DNA of 64,000 nucleotides. Source: Laetiporus sulphureus 93-53 (Eukaryota > Basidiomycota > Agaricomycetes > Polyporales > Laetiporaceae). The translations under genes and the position numbers were made by a program. The notes below the pieces were generated by a model that did not search any database, was not told where the DNA came from, and saw only the letters and a list, made by a program, of their open reading frames with translations. Position 1 is the stretch's first letter. Each line of letters starts with the position of its first letter. Where the stretch lies: positions 535,875 to 599,874 of the forward strand of contig NW_024468520.1 in the NCBI RefSeq assembly GCF_001632365.1. Reading direction: 5' to 3'. This document shows positions 1 to 12,985 of the stretch, piece after piece.

Positions 1-867
1 AGGTGGGTTGGTGGACGGGCGATGGGTCGAGCGAGGGACTCACGCATGCGTGCGTCGGAGTTGCTCACGATGCCCGTGCGGATGTCCACTGCGCGGAGAT
101 GCTGCACTTGTCAGGTGGGGTGGCGTTAGCGGCGGACATGAAGATCGAGAAGAGCAGAGTCACAGAAGCAATGCGTGGTGGGGTGGGCTGCGCAAGAAGG
201 GTGACAGGAAGCAAAAGCTGGCTTAATTCATCCACTCGGAGCAGAACAGTAGCAGTGGCTTTGCTAACCATACTGATCAGATGAGGAGAAAAAGGCCCCC
301 AAGGTGGAGGCCTGATCCAAATTTCCTAAAATCGGAGATTATCGTCCAGTATAACCTGACCCAAAATGTCCGGATCAGATCAGCACAGGCCTGAGCACGG
401 ATTTCTATCAAACGTCCTGACGCTGGGATGTGGCCCCATGTGCAAGGGCACTATTCCTAGATCAATCCGACCGAGTCTGAATATCCAACGATATTCTCGG
501 TACATCTTTTTCAAAGCCCAGCCATAACGTCCGGATTTAGAATCCTGGGACAAATGCCCAGATGGTGGTCCAGGAATAGCTGTCGCCGAGGAGGAATAAC
601 ACCCGAATGAGGCCAGTTCTGACCCCGCTTCCTGAGGACCTTTTCCCCCCGAAATCGGCTCAGGCCTCCTCTTCAATTGTCATGGAATCCTGGAGAAAGT
701 CAGCGCGGAAATAGTGTAGGCCGTGTGGCATTCCCAGCCTGGCTTGTTGTAGATGCGTGAACGAGGCTTATATGCGTCCATCCGAGCCCCCACTGCTTCT
801 GCATACTCGGTTGGACGAGGGCGGGAGGTCTACGATCGAGCGCACGCAAAGATGGAAAGATACGTAC

Positions 868-1432
868 GTGCAGGAAGCGCATCATCAAAAAGCTTGTAAC
901 CCTCGCGGGACGAGAAGCGGAGGAGGAGGCGCCGGACAATCTCTGCGAGCGAGCGGTCGACGGCTGTACGGCGCGAGCGAAATCCCCGAAATAGGATCAT
1001 CGGCGTTTCAGCCGGGAGAAGGGCAACATCAGGAAGGAGACGTGATATCGTCCGTTTGAGTGCGACGGGCAATGATGGATGGGCAGTAATATACACGTAC
1101 CCGCAGGATCCGCGCCCGCGCCAACGGCAGTGCGGCGGATGACCTCGCCCCACCAGCCTTCGGAGCCGTGCTGGTGGCTATACGCGGGCTTCTCTGCTTG
1201 CACCTGCTTCAGAGCTGCCCGCGCCCGAGTCCCACATGTTAGCTCCAGCGGACCGCAACGCAAGCTCGCGCGTACCGAGCTTGAAGGCGCGTTTGAGCGC
1301 GACAGGGTCGAGCGTGCCGAGGTAGGGCTCAAAGCTTTGGGAGTATTGGACGTAGACCGGGAGGCGCGGGGTGAGAAGGGTGTGCAGCGCGTCGAAGAGG
1401 ACGAAACGGATCGGATTGAGGGCGCTAGACAT
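868..1432 (-). pseudogene. HAD-superfamily hydrolase (HDHD3-like), 5' part only
   Basis: Three exons read cleanly from an ATG at 1430-1432: 1276-1432, 1101-1214 and 868-963, with consistent phases and GT-AG borders. The product begins with a HAD motif I-like stretch (FVLFDALHTLLTP), but the usual second motif I aspartate (DxD) reads as DALHT, so the nucleophile is D while the general acid is not obvious. It continues with EGWWGEVIRRTAVGAG and FSSREGYKLFDDALP, typical of the cap region of HDHD3-like phosphatases. After 868 the frame degrades: I find no intact motif II, III or IV, only a possible GSDGRI remnant near 800. The gene is therefore read as truncated or decayed at its 3' end. HAD proteins are small-molecule phosphatases or dehalogenases; the substrate cannot be told. 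The intron at 964-1100 is long for this window (137 bp). Confidence 0.6.
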
Positions 1433-4400
1433 TGTGTTTACAGCAAAGCGATTGTCATTGCAGGAAAGGCACTAAGAGTGAAGCTCTTTTCCCATCTAGT
1501 GAGTAGTTTTGGCTTGGAAATGGCCCGTTTCGCGCCTTTCCTGGGCGTTAATTTACGCCAAAGACCCTATGACAACTGAGCAACTCGGAAAATGACAAGG
1601 TGTCGTAGAAGGAGATCCACAAATCTCCACGTCTTTCTCACAATAGGAATCTTTGCAGCTATGATTGCGATGTCGGCCGGATGAAGCTGCGAGAGTAATG
1701 TTGCAGACTACGCGATTGGAGACTGTGTAAGTGCGTACTGATGCCAACCTTGAGGAAACCTTGTGGAAAGAAAGGTGAGGCCTAAGCAGGCGAGCCTTCT
1801 CCTTGCCACGCGAACGACTGCGTGAGCGCGTGCTGATGTCATCCGAGATTGACTTGAACGCTCGCCACGCTCTCTCTGTGATGCCCCTCGCTGTGCTCGG
1901 ATCTCGCCCGCAGTCCACTCTGTGAGTTTCTCTTCGTGCTCATACAACACAGTCCCTGTTCGCCTATTGCGCAGTGCGACGACCGTCTACCCTGCTTGCC
2001 TCCATCATCACCCTGTCGCTATCGACCACCAGCGCCCTTTCATTCGCTCGTTCACGCTCACAATGTCTCGCATCTCGCTCCTCGCCCTCCGTCCTCTCCT
2101 GCCTCGCTGTACTCTCTCAGCCCATCCTGACTGGCAACCCATTCGTGCGCTCACCTCTGTGCTCTCGCTAATACCGTCGCGCTATCAGATCGCCCACGCC
2201 AGATCACTCGAGGCGTCCACAACCTCGCTCCGTTCTTCGCCGGTGCTGATGGCATGAAACTCCCATCAAGTCAGACTCAATCGCGTCAGTGAGCGGGATG
2301 AGAGCACATCTACGCGAGCTATGCCAGACGGTGAGTGTTTTGTCCATGCTCCCTCCAGATTCGTGGTCACGCCGCACCGCTTCGCCTCATAGACGGCCAG
2401 CACCACGCGTCGCATGGTCGCTCGTGTCGCCGTCTCGTGCAATGCACGCACAGTGCAAACGACCGCCCTTTTGCGTGCTCGTCGCTACGGTTACCATTGC
2501 CGCAGGTGGTGCAGACCAAGATAAACACGCACACCGGCCATGGTTCGTCCTGAACGTGATCGACTGTGTATACTACGAGAACAGCTACTGCTATTGCTAA
2601 TATGAACATCCATCATCCTCGTCCATCCTGGCCTCCAATCGCCTACCACCAACGCGATGTGAGCCTAGGAAGACAACTGACGGCGCGTACTATGAGCTTG
2701 TGCACCGGGAGCGATCTCCACGAGCAGCCGAGGACATCACTGGGCGAATCGCGTGCGCAACGGTGAGGTCGAAGAGCATCTGCGTGGGAGAGCGTCGCGC
2801 TGTGAGCATAATATTCAAGTCATGCGAGACGATCGCTTACTGACTGCTATGGCTGGCGAATAGAGAAGGCCGACGTATGGTTCTCGTGAGTAAGCAGCCT
2901 GCTGCGAGCGACGCGTTTGGCATGCGGTGCGGTCCAGTATGCTCACAGAAGAGACCGTGAGCGAAGTGCCCGGCCAGATGATGGGTCGGGACCTGCTCCG
3001 CATGTGATGGCAGATTAGCCTGCCTGCGCGCTGCGTAAAGCATGAAGAATCGACATATCCTCAGTTCCAGTTCACATAACGCAGGCCGGCATCTGGAGAC
3101 GAAGCGAAGAGTGTGGTTATCGCATACGCAGAATGACAGCGCAGGGTACCAGACACACGGAGGCGAGGCGAGGCGTGCAGCCTCGTGATCCCCCATGTGA
3201 ATTGCGGGTCGCGTAATTTCTTGAAGAGCCTGGTGGAAATGAAGCCGCGTAAGGGTGATGATTCGAGAATGCAGACGGCGAAGATCGGAATGCCTGAGAA
3301 GTGTCTTTGCGGTCTTTATATGAGCGGTGGGCACCTTCTTGTTGAAGTCCTCAAGCAGGCCTGACCTACCTATGCAGCTGCGTACGAGGCACAGACCTGA
3401 CTGAAAGGCGAAAGACTGCTCAAGGAGCAAAAAAACCTTTGTTGGGCGCAGGCTCTGCGGTGAGCCTTCCCGCATCCGACACTCGGCCTTAATGTGTCAA
3501 AGATGTCGCAATGTGATGAGAACTGATGCATCGAGACGCCGCATGGCGTGCTTCTGCAGAGACACCAGTTCACCGTATCCCCAGGCGTCCTCAGGCCATT
3601 ATCTACTGTAAGTCTGTAAAATGCAGCAAAATGTCAACTCATTCTCTGATGGACAAGGCGACTCGCAGTGCGCACCGCCTCAATATGCACATCACGGAGA
3701 GCCCCATTATCTCTCGCTTTCATGAAATTACGCTGCGGCCCTTCGTGAGCATCCAGGCCATTGCATAAGCGTGCCGTGCACAGGCTTCTTCGCTAGAACC
3801 CTCGACAAATGTATTCGCCTTCTGGGTAAGCCTGCATGATCTGCGCATGAGGTTCCATCATGACTCATCGAATCACGGACATTGACAGTGCTTCGTGCTT
3901 AGCGTGAGTGCTAACGGTTCTCTCAAACGTGCAGTCAAAGCCCACACTGGCATGTTGAGGGGGAGGGGGAGAACAAGCAAACAGTCACGCCGCTCATGTG
4001 GATAGCATACCCGGCATGGAGGAATAACGGCCAGTGAGATTTGGACAGTGCTGACGGTGCAGACATGAGGAGCTGGGGCTGGAACGAGGCGAGAAGCAGA
4101 TAGTAGCATTTTATCGCCGTTGCGAATGCGTGAAGCCGCACAAGGTGGTTCCGGGGGGCACAGATATATACATATTTTCTGCAGAGCATAAGACATCAGT
4201 ATTCCAAAGTCGTCCCCACCAAAGCCCCAGCAACTCAAAGGTGGCATCGCAGACTGCACGCACATCGCGCTTACCTTTCATCCGTAAATGTGACCGTACC
4301 TTTGCAGCGCGACGTGCACTCTGCACGACGACAAGGTCTTTGGAGGCCAATTAAACAGCACACACACGTCGGCGATCAAGAAATCCATGAGATATTGCGC

Positions 4401-6149
4401 CTGGCCACATCGATGCAATCGTGATCTTCTGATGATCTCACTGTGGTCTTTTGGGGTCCTGGTCATGCCGTGCAACGTGAAGAGTGCGGCACAGGCTGCG
4501 GCAGCATCCTTCCTTGATATAACCGTCAGGTTCGCTGCGTGTGGGACTTCCCCAGGCTCAGTGTTCCTCTGCCTGCCGTGACCGTTTCTCATAACTGCCT
4601 GCCTGGCCGCTTACCATCCTTCTTCAGTATGAAGCTATTTTATCTGCCTTATCTGCCTTTCTCTCGACATGGCTTGCTTGACATTACCCGACAGACGTCC
4701 GAAGCTCAGCATCAACAATGATCACTCACCGGTTATGTGCATGTGTTCATTTTTCTGACCGCCAGCTTGCGAAAGCACAAGATATCTTTTAAAACCTTTG
4801 AGTCATTAGCATGCTAATCACTCATGAGGGTAGAGGCCTAACATAAGGTCCGAGCGCAACACGGTGCTAAGTCAACATTATGGAAGACCACGTCCACCGA
4901 CATTTTGCAGAGTCAAATAATGTCACGTGCTCGATACCCTGTGGTATGATGTCAGACATTTTTCTCTCATGTGTTTGACAGTCTCTGCCATGCCGGTGAA
5001 GCCTAGACTAAATGAGGGGCTGCCATTCTGAATTACGGTTAAGGTGAGCAGGTCGATACTGGGTTATTACAGTCACCCATGACTAAATCTTGCCATTAGG
5101 GTCATCCTATGAAGAATGTCTTCTCACACAGCAAGCGTAGTGTTATGCATGAGTGATCTTCTGACAGCAACTCATTGAATGCCAACTGACATGCCACACA
5201 AAGCCATAGCACGGACACGAGTGGCGTTTTCCTTTGGTGCCGGCAACAGTCAGATTGGACACTATCCAGGCTCCGAAGTACGGTCATCAGATGTCATCAA
5301 GCCAGATTGCCACATTTTGCTAAGCTCACACCAGAACCACCGGATGAACCAGGAACAAGCGAACGAGTGTCCAAAAAAAACAGATTGTTTGATGTATACG
5401 GTAAGCTATGAGTTCAGTTTCGCTTATTCGAATATAGTCTGATTCACAATTTATAACAGCTACGTGAATGCGAGGAGTATGGCTCGGGCAGCCGTCAATG
5501 TGCCAGACTTCGTTTTAGGGTGCAAGGTAAGTAACATGCGAGATCAATCGATTTGTCGCAAATTAACGATTCTGCCCTGATATTACAGGTCCAATTTCGA
5601 TCATAATACGGCATGAATCCAGATAAACAGAGTGTCCAACTCACAGGTATGTAATGGATTTGACGTTCTCGATTAGACGTGTTTTCGACTATAGACTGTG
5701 GTCTTGCTTATCTGATAGGCAACGCTAACACTCATAACTGGCAGCATGTACAACGTGATAGCAGAGACTGCGCACAAAGTATCGGACAGCCTGCCAGATG
5801 TTCATATTTTGATACCAAAAGTATGAAATCGAAGATGGGCCTCTGACTTCATGTTGTACTGGTTAATGCAGCCTTGGGGGTGACGCGACGCAGTGGGTGG
5901 ACCACTAGGTGGAGAAGAGGGATATAGGCATGGTCGGCGAGGCAGGAATGTCAGCAGCAGGTAGAAGTGGTCAGAATATAACTGGTTAAACCAACACGGA
6001 TGATGATCATATCTGGCCGTGATTGCTCCGTAACAAGCTGAGGTACGTTAAGATGAGTGTCCCTCTGAACCGGTGTCTTTGCCTTGGACACCCTGATGCC
6101 CTGTGAACTGTCCTTTCTCAAATATTCCTAACGGTCATTTTGTCACATG
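1433..6149. other. No recognisable gene
   Basis: About 4.7 kb with only short overlapping reading frames on both strands. The longest is an ATG-started 212-codon frame on the minus strand at 2837-3475, rich in Arg, His, Cys and Ser, with no motif I recognise; it is probably chance. A Ser/Arg-rich stretch on the plus strand around 1930-2260 has a plausible acceptor before 2121 but no recognisable protein. Nothing in 3900-6100 looks coding. Confidence 0.5.
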
Positions 6150-6621
6150 AAAGTAACCACATCCGCCCGCTCGACTCCCAGTTCCGATCGCTCCCCGGGC
6201 AAGCACACGATGCGCACCTGAGGTGTGTAGATATCCACCATACTAACACCGTACACCTTGGATCTGATGTACGTACCTTCGCAGCTTCATCAAGCTCGTC
6301 GACCCGAAGAACGAGCATTATACCGAGGCAGTGGAGCGTTTCCGCGTACTGTGCGAGGGCCGGAAACTGGTCGCGAACGTCGATTATCGGGAGGGGCCCT
6401 TGTTGCACCTGCGTCTGTTCGATCCGGCTCAGTCTCAGTCACCAGAGACATCGATCAACGCGGACCTGCTCCGCGAGGGCCTCGCAACAGTCGACAAGAA
6501 GGGATGCAAGTACCTTGCAGCGTATCCCGCCGTGGTCAAGTCCATGCAGGAGGCCGTTGCAGCAGCGAAGCATGACCATGTGGGTATGTTTTACTATGGA
6601 GATGTTGAGGAGGATGATTAG
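6150..6621 (+). pseudogene. SND1: SND1/Tudor-SN C-terminal fragment
   Basis: The reading IRPLDSQFRSLPGQAHDAHL up to 6222 splices across a 62-bp intron (6223-6284, branch site TACTAAC at 6241) to FIKLVDPKN and runs open to a stop at 6619-6621. The product matches the last staphylococcal-nuclease-like domain of SND1, including the ending GMFYYGDVEEDD. SND1 is a four-to-five SN-domain plus tudor protein acting in RNA processing and RISC. Upstream of about 6150 I find neither the tudor core nor the SN1-SN4 domains, so only about 130 of roughly 900 residues are present. The splice junction and frame are intact, so this is a recent or constrained fragment. It could be the end of a gene broken by rearrangement, or a partial duplicate. 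No ATG lies at a sensible position. Confidence 0.8.
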
Positions 6622-8877
6622 GTGGGCCGGAGGTCCTCAAAGTGTGCCTGGGCAGGTGTTAGGCAGCTGGGAGAGGGGGCAATGCACAAGGCTGGATATT
6701 GTTACAGACTCTGGGTTCCATGTATTCTGAATGAACAATGGGCCCATAATATTGATCATCACTCACAATATACAGCACTGCAGCACATTGCCAGGTACAA
6801 TCTACTTTGAGGATTACTGAAGTCGATCTTCGACCGACTAGTTTGACGCTCCATGTGACGCTGTCACGGTGAACATCGCAGAGGGACCCCCGATACCGGC
6901 ACCATCACAAGCGCGCAGACTTTTTGCAGTCGCGCATTCCTGTAGCTGTATCTACACACCTCTTGACTAAATATTTTGAGATCTGAAAGTTTCACGAGAA
7001 CAACTAGAACACCGAGAGAATAATGTGAACACGCGCTTTGTCACATGTCGAGCTTTCAAGGCTCAACATCTGTCTCTCCCCGTCATCGAGAGAACGAGAT
7101 GCACGCACGCTTTACCAACAGTCAACATTCTCACTGGGGTAGTACTATGATCCGGAAACACTGAGTCAGAACATCTCGGAACATGATTTAATAGTAGCTT
7201 TGATACAAGCTTTTTAGCTTATCATGACTCTTGGTACCATGATCTTTGAAAAATGCTGGCGACATTATGGAACATGATCCAATCATATACACACAGACAA
7301 TCTTGACTACGTGATTCAACAGTTAGGCATCCGTCTGTTTCCATGGCATCAAGAGAACCTTGTCTCACATATGCTTGATCATCGATCCAAGACTCAGGTT
7401 CTTCGGAACCTCGAACTTGATTCCGCAGCTAACACGAGATCAACTGACTGCTTTCTCTCTCTCGTTTATGTTCGCTCCTGGAGCTCACATCGTCAGCTTG
7501 TAAATCAAGCAGTGGCCCACTCACCGTCAATGCATTGTACGACTCCCGCAACTATCACACCGGATGCATCGCATCAGGAAGACCCCCCCCCCCGGGGCCA
7601 CAGAGCACGAGCACGGGAACATTGTTGATGTATAATGACAATGGAAATCCGGTGCCACAACGGAATGCTCTGTTGTTGTTCCATCATTTCTATAGTGCAA
7701 TATATACTGGATGGGTACAAACTAAGGCTCTGTAGCATGTAAGCACTCGACAGTCATCGCCGAAATCGCGTTGCTGCATATCTTTGTGTTCTTAAGATGA
7801 CCGCGTCCGCTTTCCATGAAACCGACATTTTCGGCAAACAGACAATTCATGCTCGACTTACCTATGCCAGGCCTGTCCGATCATTCGGTCGCTCTTTAGC
7901 TGTACAGTGAGGGGCGCCATCACTGTCGAACTTGCAGGCCTTCCACCATGGATGAAAGGATGGCTCCGTCCCTGCTAACTCGCTGCTCCAATGGCATCCG
8001 CAGGCAGTGTCGAATCCAAGCAGGAGGACCCCATTGCGGGCTCTGATCACCGCGCATCGCATCGCATTAACTACCTGCTGTCCAAGTTTTCGAGCACGGT
8101 GCTTCAGGTGGGCTGAATCAGCACAAGTTATGGAAGAGCACGGTGCTTCAGGGCCGAATCGGTGTAAGGCCTGGAAGAGCACCGAGATCATGTTGCCGAA
8201 GCGCGGAGTCGCATATGAGGCATTCAGAAGCGATGGCTGGGGAATTGCCCCGGAGCTCAACATGAAGTGTGACGCTATCATGGCGGAGGACGCGATGAAT
8301 AGGGATACGATCTCGAAGGAGCATAGCATGCGCACGCCATACGCTCATGCCATCGCCGTGGATCTCAGCGATGGGCTTAGGCAACTCGGAGGTCGGGTAC
8401 GTTCAGTTTCATGCTTTCATGACGGCGCGTTGAATGAGCAGATGCTCGTCGGACCTGCAATGGATGAGATGTCTATGGGAGATCAATCGATCATCGAGCA
8501 AGAGGGGCATTGCATAACTTGCTAGAGGTGAACGGAGGTATGGTGTTGTGGCAAATGCGCCGCTACTCTATTCTGTTAATGCTGGCAAGGCCCGACGAGG
8601 GCAGTCACATGATCAAGGCACTTTTCCGCGTGTGGTTTTGTTTAGACGCTCTGCATGTCAGTGTGTACCCCCTTCCCCCTTCGTTCTCCTCCATAGATCG
8701 TAACTGTCGCATATATTCTGGGTGATGCGGTGGGCAGTGATGACCGCGGCGACTCTGGCTCGGGACGCCGGGTCACCATAAGCAGGTTCCGTATTCCCTG
8801 ACGACTTCACTTCGCGCCTCCCCTTTCCACATGTGATCGAAGCGAGGAAGACACAGCTACGCTCTTCACCGACTGAA
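6622..8877. other. No recognisable gene
   Basis: About 2.2 kb without supported genes. There is an 11-base C run near 7587. A GTG-started open frame on the plus strand (8007-8525) contains the short tandem duplication listed separately and has no recognised domain. Confidence 0.5.
8092..8176 (+). repeat. Imperfect tandem duplication, about 44 and 41 bp
   Basis: Two adjacent units both begin GAGCACGGTGCTTCAGG and end near TGGAA (8092-8135 and 8136-8176). A third partial start, GAGCACC, follows. The second unit is 3 bp shorter. Confidence 0.7.
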
Positions 8878-9085
8878 CTAGCCTGTGGGGTGCCAGAGGG
8901 GATCGATTCCGTATACGGCGTCCACGGCCAAGTACCTCCCTCCCGGACGTATATTTGCCATATTGAGCATCTGGGACAATGCGTCTGAGCGGACATTGCG
9001 CAACCTATTTTGGTCCTTGTTGAATCGATACTCGCAGACGTTGAATATCGTAGGATCCAAAACGGTGAATGATTCGGAATATCTG
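8878..9085 (-). pseudogene. TRM6: TRM6 (tRNA m1A58 methyltransferase subunit) relic
   Basis: One open stretch on the minus strand reads PTIFNVCEYRFNKDQNR followed by LSQMLNMANIRPGGRYLAVD, the conserved core of the non-catalytic Trm6/Gcd10 subunit that pairs with Trm61 to methylate A58 of tRNA. Only about 60 residues remain. Upstream there is no recognisable N-terminal half, and downstream the frame stops at 8878 without the rest of the Rossmann-like domain. A donor-like GTATAC follows the VDA codons, so this could be a single surviving exon. Similarity is strong over the fragment, so the identity is fairly sure even though the gene is not functional here. Confidence 0.72.
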
Positions 9086-9192
9086 GATAAACAATGTCCA
9101 GTGAGCTCATGGACAAATGAACAATCCCAAAATGCATGCTCACTTCGCCTCCTTCCGCTTTTTATATTTCTCCTTACTGTATTCTGTCTTAT

Positions 9193-9410
9193 TATAGACT
9201 AATTTCTCGCATCCGTATCATCTGTAACAATCCCTTTAACGATGAAGCATGGACAGATGTCACGTTTTGAGACATACAGACCAGCCCTTTTGAGGTCCTC
9301 GATCTCTTCGCAGGCTAGAGGTTGGACAAACTGGCCGTCATTTATAGACTTATTTGTCGCATCCGTATCCTCTGTAACAACCCCTTCAACGATGAGCCAT
9401 AGACAGATAG
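9193..9410 (+). repeat. Two direct repeats of about 68 bp, period 150 bp
   Basis: Copies at 9193-9260 and 9343-9410 share TATAGACT-ATTT-TCGCATCCGTAT and CTGTAACAA with roughly ten mismatches. The spacer is unrelated. No coding meaning is apparent in either copy. Confidence 0.75.
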
Positions 9411-9956
9411 AGGATTCCTATCTACTTCCTGCAAAGTGCGAGGAGGTACGGCTTTGACTCTCTTGTCGACAATCTCGTATGTCAATCCAAACGGTTACCC
9501 GATCAATTCGTTAGCATAGAAAGACCCAAACTTCCCAAGTTCGCGGTGCTGTGGTAAAGTCAGTGGATGGTTTCGTCCATGATCTGAAGTATGGGCGCAT
9601 GAGTCTTTCTCTAGTTTTCACATCCCCGCTCGGCAATCTGAGCGCGCAACAATGTGCAGCCGGCTTGAATGGTATCTTCCCTTGTGGTGTCAACAGCAGT
9701 TGTGCGAGAAGACCCTTCGCCAAGGCGCATTCGGATGCACAACGGACTCGGACAAGATCGAAATTGATATGAATTTGATATGAATTTGCAGGCTCGATCG
9801 ACGCTCGCGAACTGACGTGGGGCTCGCGCAGCTCGTCTCGACGGGCTCGACCTTGTGAACGGGTGACGCTCAGCGCTCGGCGCTCAGCATCCTCGGAGCT
9901 GCTTGGAATCGTGTCTATCAACGCCGCAGCTGTCTACATCATTATCCTCTGCGACG

Positions 9957-11932
9957 ATGTCGGGGTCCCTCGAAGAACAGTTGGACGCCATTTTGAAGAG
10001 GCCACAAACTGACGCACCAACGACACTCCTCCCAGACGAGCTATCTTGTCTGGTCAGCTCTTTCTTGCCGTCTAGCGCACTGTCTCTGCAGTCGAAAGCC
10101 TATATTACACTTTCTGCTGTCTGTTAAAAGTTTCGACATCCATCGAAGGCGTTCTCTACGAAGCAGCAAGATGCTGCAACACATGCCATGCAAAGGATAT
10201 TCGGCCCTCCAATAGTATCGCAACTCCCAGACACCGCGGAGACAGAAATCCTTGCAAGCCTATCATTCCTTGCTGCTCTCTTCGAGGTTGATTGGCAAGT
10301 AGCAGCAGACATATTCAGGAAGATGGGGTGCTTGATTCTGTCGTGGATGCATTGGACCTACTCTCGAAATCGCCCCAGATCTCTCGTGGTGTCGCTCAAT
10401 TGCTCGTGCAAGCCAGTGGACACAAGTCGTGCTGAGCCGTCATCTCATCACAGCATCTGCAATGGCTGTCTGCGAAATCGCGTCAGACCGCCGACAGCAT
10501 CCTCCGTGCAGCTGCGGCCGTTGCCCTTGTCAAACTTTCGTGGGGAGCTAGTGCCGATGCCACAGAGATTGCAGGTGACCGGGGAGAGACACCCGCAGTG
10601 GTCGAGGAGGAGCTTGTGAAGTTGATGAAGGGACTTGTGGTTGACGGCACAGAAACCTCCTCTCTTGCAGATGCCATAGAAGGTCTCGCATACATGAGCC
10701 CCGACCCCGCCGTCAAGGAGCAGGTAGCAGACGATCCTTCCTTCTTGAAACAGCTTTTCTCGCTAGTGCCTCGTCGGAAAGGCCTCGTCATGCACGGCTC
10801 TCCCACCGAGGATACCGCGAGATCCCCTCTGTACGGCATGGTTATAATTATCTTAAACCTCTGCCCTCTGCTGCTACCGACCACGTCTCATGGAAGAGGA
10901 GACCAGATGACAAGATTGCGACGTATGGCGAACGTCCCAGGCTCTTCCTCCAAAGCCTCCGAGGCAGTCAATCCTCTGGACGATGGTGACCATGTACGGA
11001 TGCGAGGACGCAAGCTCGTAGAAGCGGGCGTTCTTGATGCTCTCACTGCAGCTGTACGTGCCACAGAGAGCCGTGCTGTCAGGCTTGCAGTGGCAAAGAG
11101 CCTCCTTAGTCTGGTTGAGGACCACGAGAATCGCGGCAAGGTATTGCAGGCAGGCGGGGCGAAAGAATTGGTGCTTATAATCCAAGAAGTCTTGTCAGTC
11201 CCATCCTCGAAGTCGACAACGTGGCAGATGTCGCAGCTGGACGTGTCAAACATTGAGCCAATGCAAGCTCTCGCAAAGCTGGCAATCACTTCTTCTCCTG
11301 TCCAAGTTTTCGGTCGAAACGAGGGAGCTCTTTACGATGCCATTCGTCCGTTCTTTATCATGCTCATGCATCCCAGTTCCAACATGCTCCAACATTTCGA
11401 GGCCTTCATGGCCTTGACAAACTTGGCTTCACAAAGCGGGAAAGTTGCCACCCGGATTGCCCGCATGGAGGGCGTGTTGAACAAAGTGGAGCTGCTCATG
11501 TTGAAGGAACATACTCTGATTCGTTGAACCGCTACGGAACTTATATGCAATTTGGTAGGCGGCTGTGAGGAAGTTTACAATAAGTATGGTGGCGAGAAGT
11601 TTTCGGCTTCAAAGTCGAAGTTGCAGGTGCTCGTTGCACTGTGCGACGTTGATGACCTGCAGACACGGCTCGCGGCGTCCTGCACCATCACTATTCTAAC
11701 CTCCTCTCCCGATGCATGCCAGACCCTTATCGAATTGCAGCACGAACGACACCGGGTGCTCCCCATCTTAGGCCAGCTCATTGATCCCTCCGTTGTCACC
11801 GTGGCGGACCACCGTAACGAAGATGTTATTGAGACACCCCCTTTAGAACCCGATCCTGGACTTGTGCACCGAGTCGTCATCTGCATATGGAATCTTTTTG
11901 ATGCCGTGCAGGGCGCCGCTGCGCGGAAATAA
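9957..11932 (+). pseudogene. UCS-domain myosin chaperone (She4/Rng3/UNC-45 type), broken
   Basis: From an ATG at 9957 one protein of roughly 650 residues can be followed across the locus: an N-terminal helical part (SGSLEEQLDAILKRP), an armadillo-like middle, and the UCS region with DPSFLKQLFSLVPRRKG and GMVIIILNLCPLLLP, ending in WNLFDAVQGAAARK and a stop at 11930-11932. UCS proteins fold and stabilise myosin heads for the actin cytoskeleton and cytokinesis. The copy is disabled by a TAA at 10125, a one-base loss near 10321 (AAGATGGGG where AAGGATGGGG would keep frame), a TGA at 10433 and a TGA at 11525. Both TGA codons sit where an arginine (CGA) restores the sequence flow. There is no intron in the main 930-bp block. 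Beyond these lesions the frame is well kept, so decay is recent. Confidence 0.82.
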
Positions 11933-12985
11933 ATAGCTATGACAAAGTGGGAGTAGTCCAAACACTGGTCTCGTCAAGAAATCCCCTCCAAATATCAACT
12001 CGCCTGAACTGCGTCCTACAGCAGGAGCTATCAAGTGTTTATTGGAGAACGGAATAGAGATTACCATATGACCAGGTAAGCAAGGAGGCCCTCTCACGAG
12101 TGTAGTGTGCTTACACCGGATCGTGTATTTCAAAATAGTTCATGCTCAATGGACGTCGCATATTGCATAGTCTCTGGCTTTGTGTCCTGCTCGCTGTTCA
12201 TCTATCCTGCAATGCATGGGTTGTCCACCTCCTCACGGTTCCGCTCACAGGGCTAACGAATCTCATGCGGTACCCTATGCCACAATTTCGCCGCTGTTGT
12301 ACGGTCATACTGGATGTTTTGACTCTGGAATTTCTGATTGGACATCGTACAGAATCGCTGCCGGCCCGAATGACCCGTACGTTCCTCTTTCACAGTGCAT
12401 GCCGCAATACCCCTATCACGCCAGGTTGTCAGTTGCTTCTAGCGCAGGCGAACCGTCGGGCAAAGGAGAGCGACATCATGACACCATAGACATCTGAGTC
12501 GAGAACGTGAAGCGGAGAGGCACTGTGCGGAGAGCTATGTTCCGTTGGGTCACCGTTCATGGATTTGTCTGCAATGCCCTATAGTCCCATGATCGATGGA
12601 GTGACCCGAGAACGCAATACATTGTCCGAGCCGAGTTCCCGTCCTATCTAGGATCTCTGCATCATCTACGCTTATATTACCTGTATCGAAAGCGGCGCTC
12701 GTTGCTCCTTCTGCGCTACTAGGGATCTCAACATGATACCTGCTTTTACATTTGTCACGACGTCACTCACCGAACTCGTAGCTATCCGAGCACGTACGTC
12801 ATCCAGGTCCATGTAGGGGGCCCTACCACGCTAATAAGCGTTAAAGGCGATCAGCCTAATGATGTCGCCATCTACACTGGAATAGACGAGCCAGGACGCT
12901 TTCTGAGAGCATTGACGTGAGCGGAGACTTCCACAACTTTGCAGCCTGAGGCTACAACGGATGTGCAAATTGCAGCTACTTGCAG
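11933..12985. other. No recognisable gene
   Basis: Contains short frames only. The stretch 12790-12980 could hold the missing first exon of the downstream reductase gene, but I could not find an N-terminal adenylation sequence in it. Confidence 0.4.

Noticed and set aside
2837..3475. 212-codon ATG-started frame on the minus strand
   Set aside because: No motif, unusual composition (His, Arg, Cys, Ser), no splice context and open shadows on the other strand; more likely chance.
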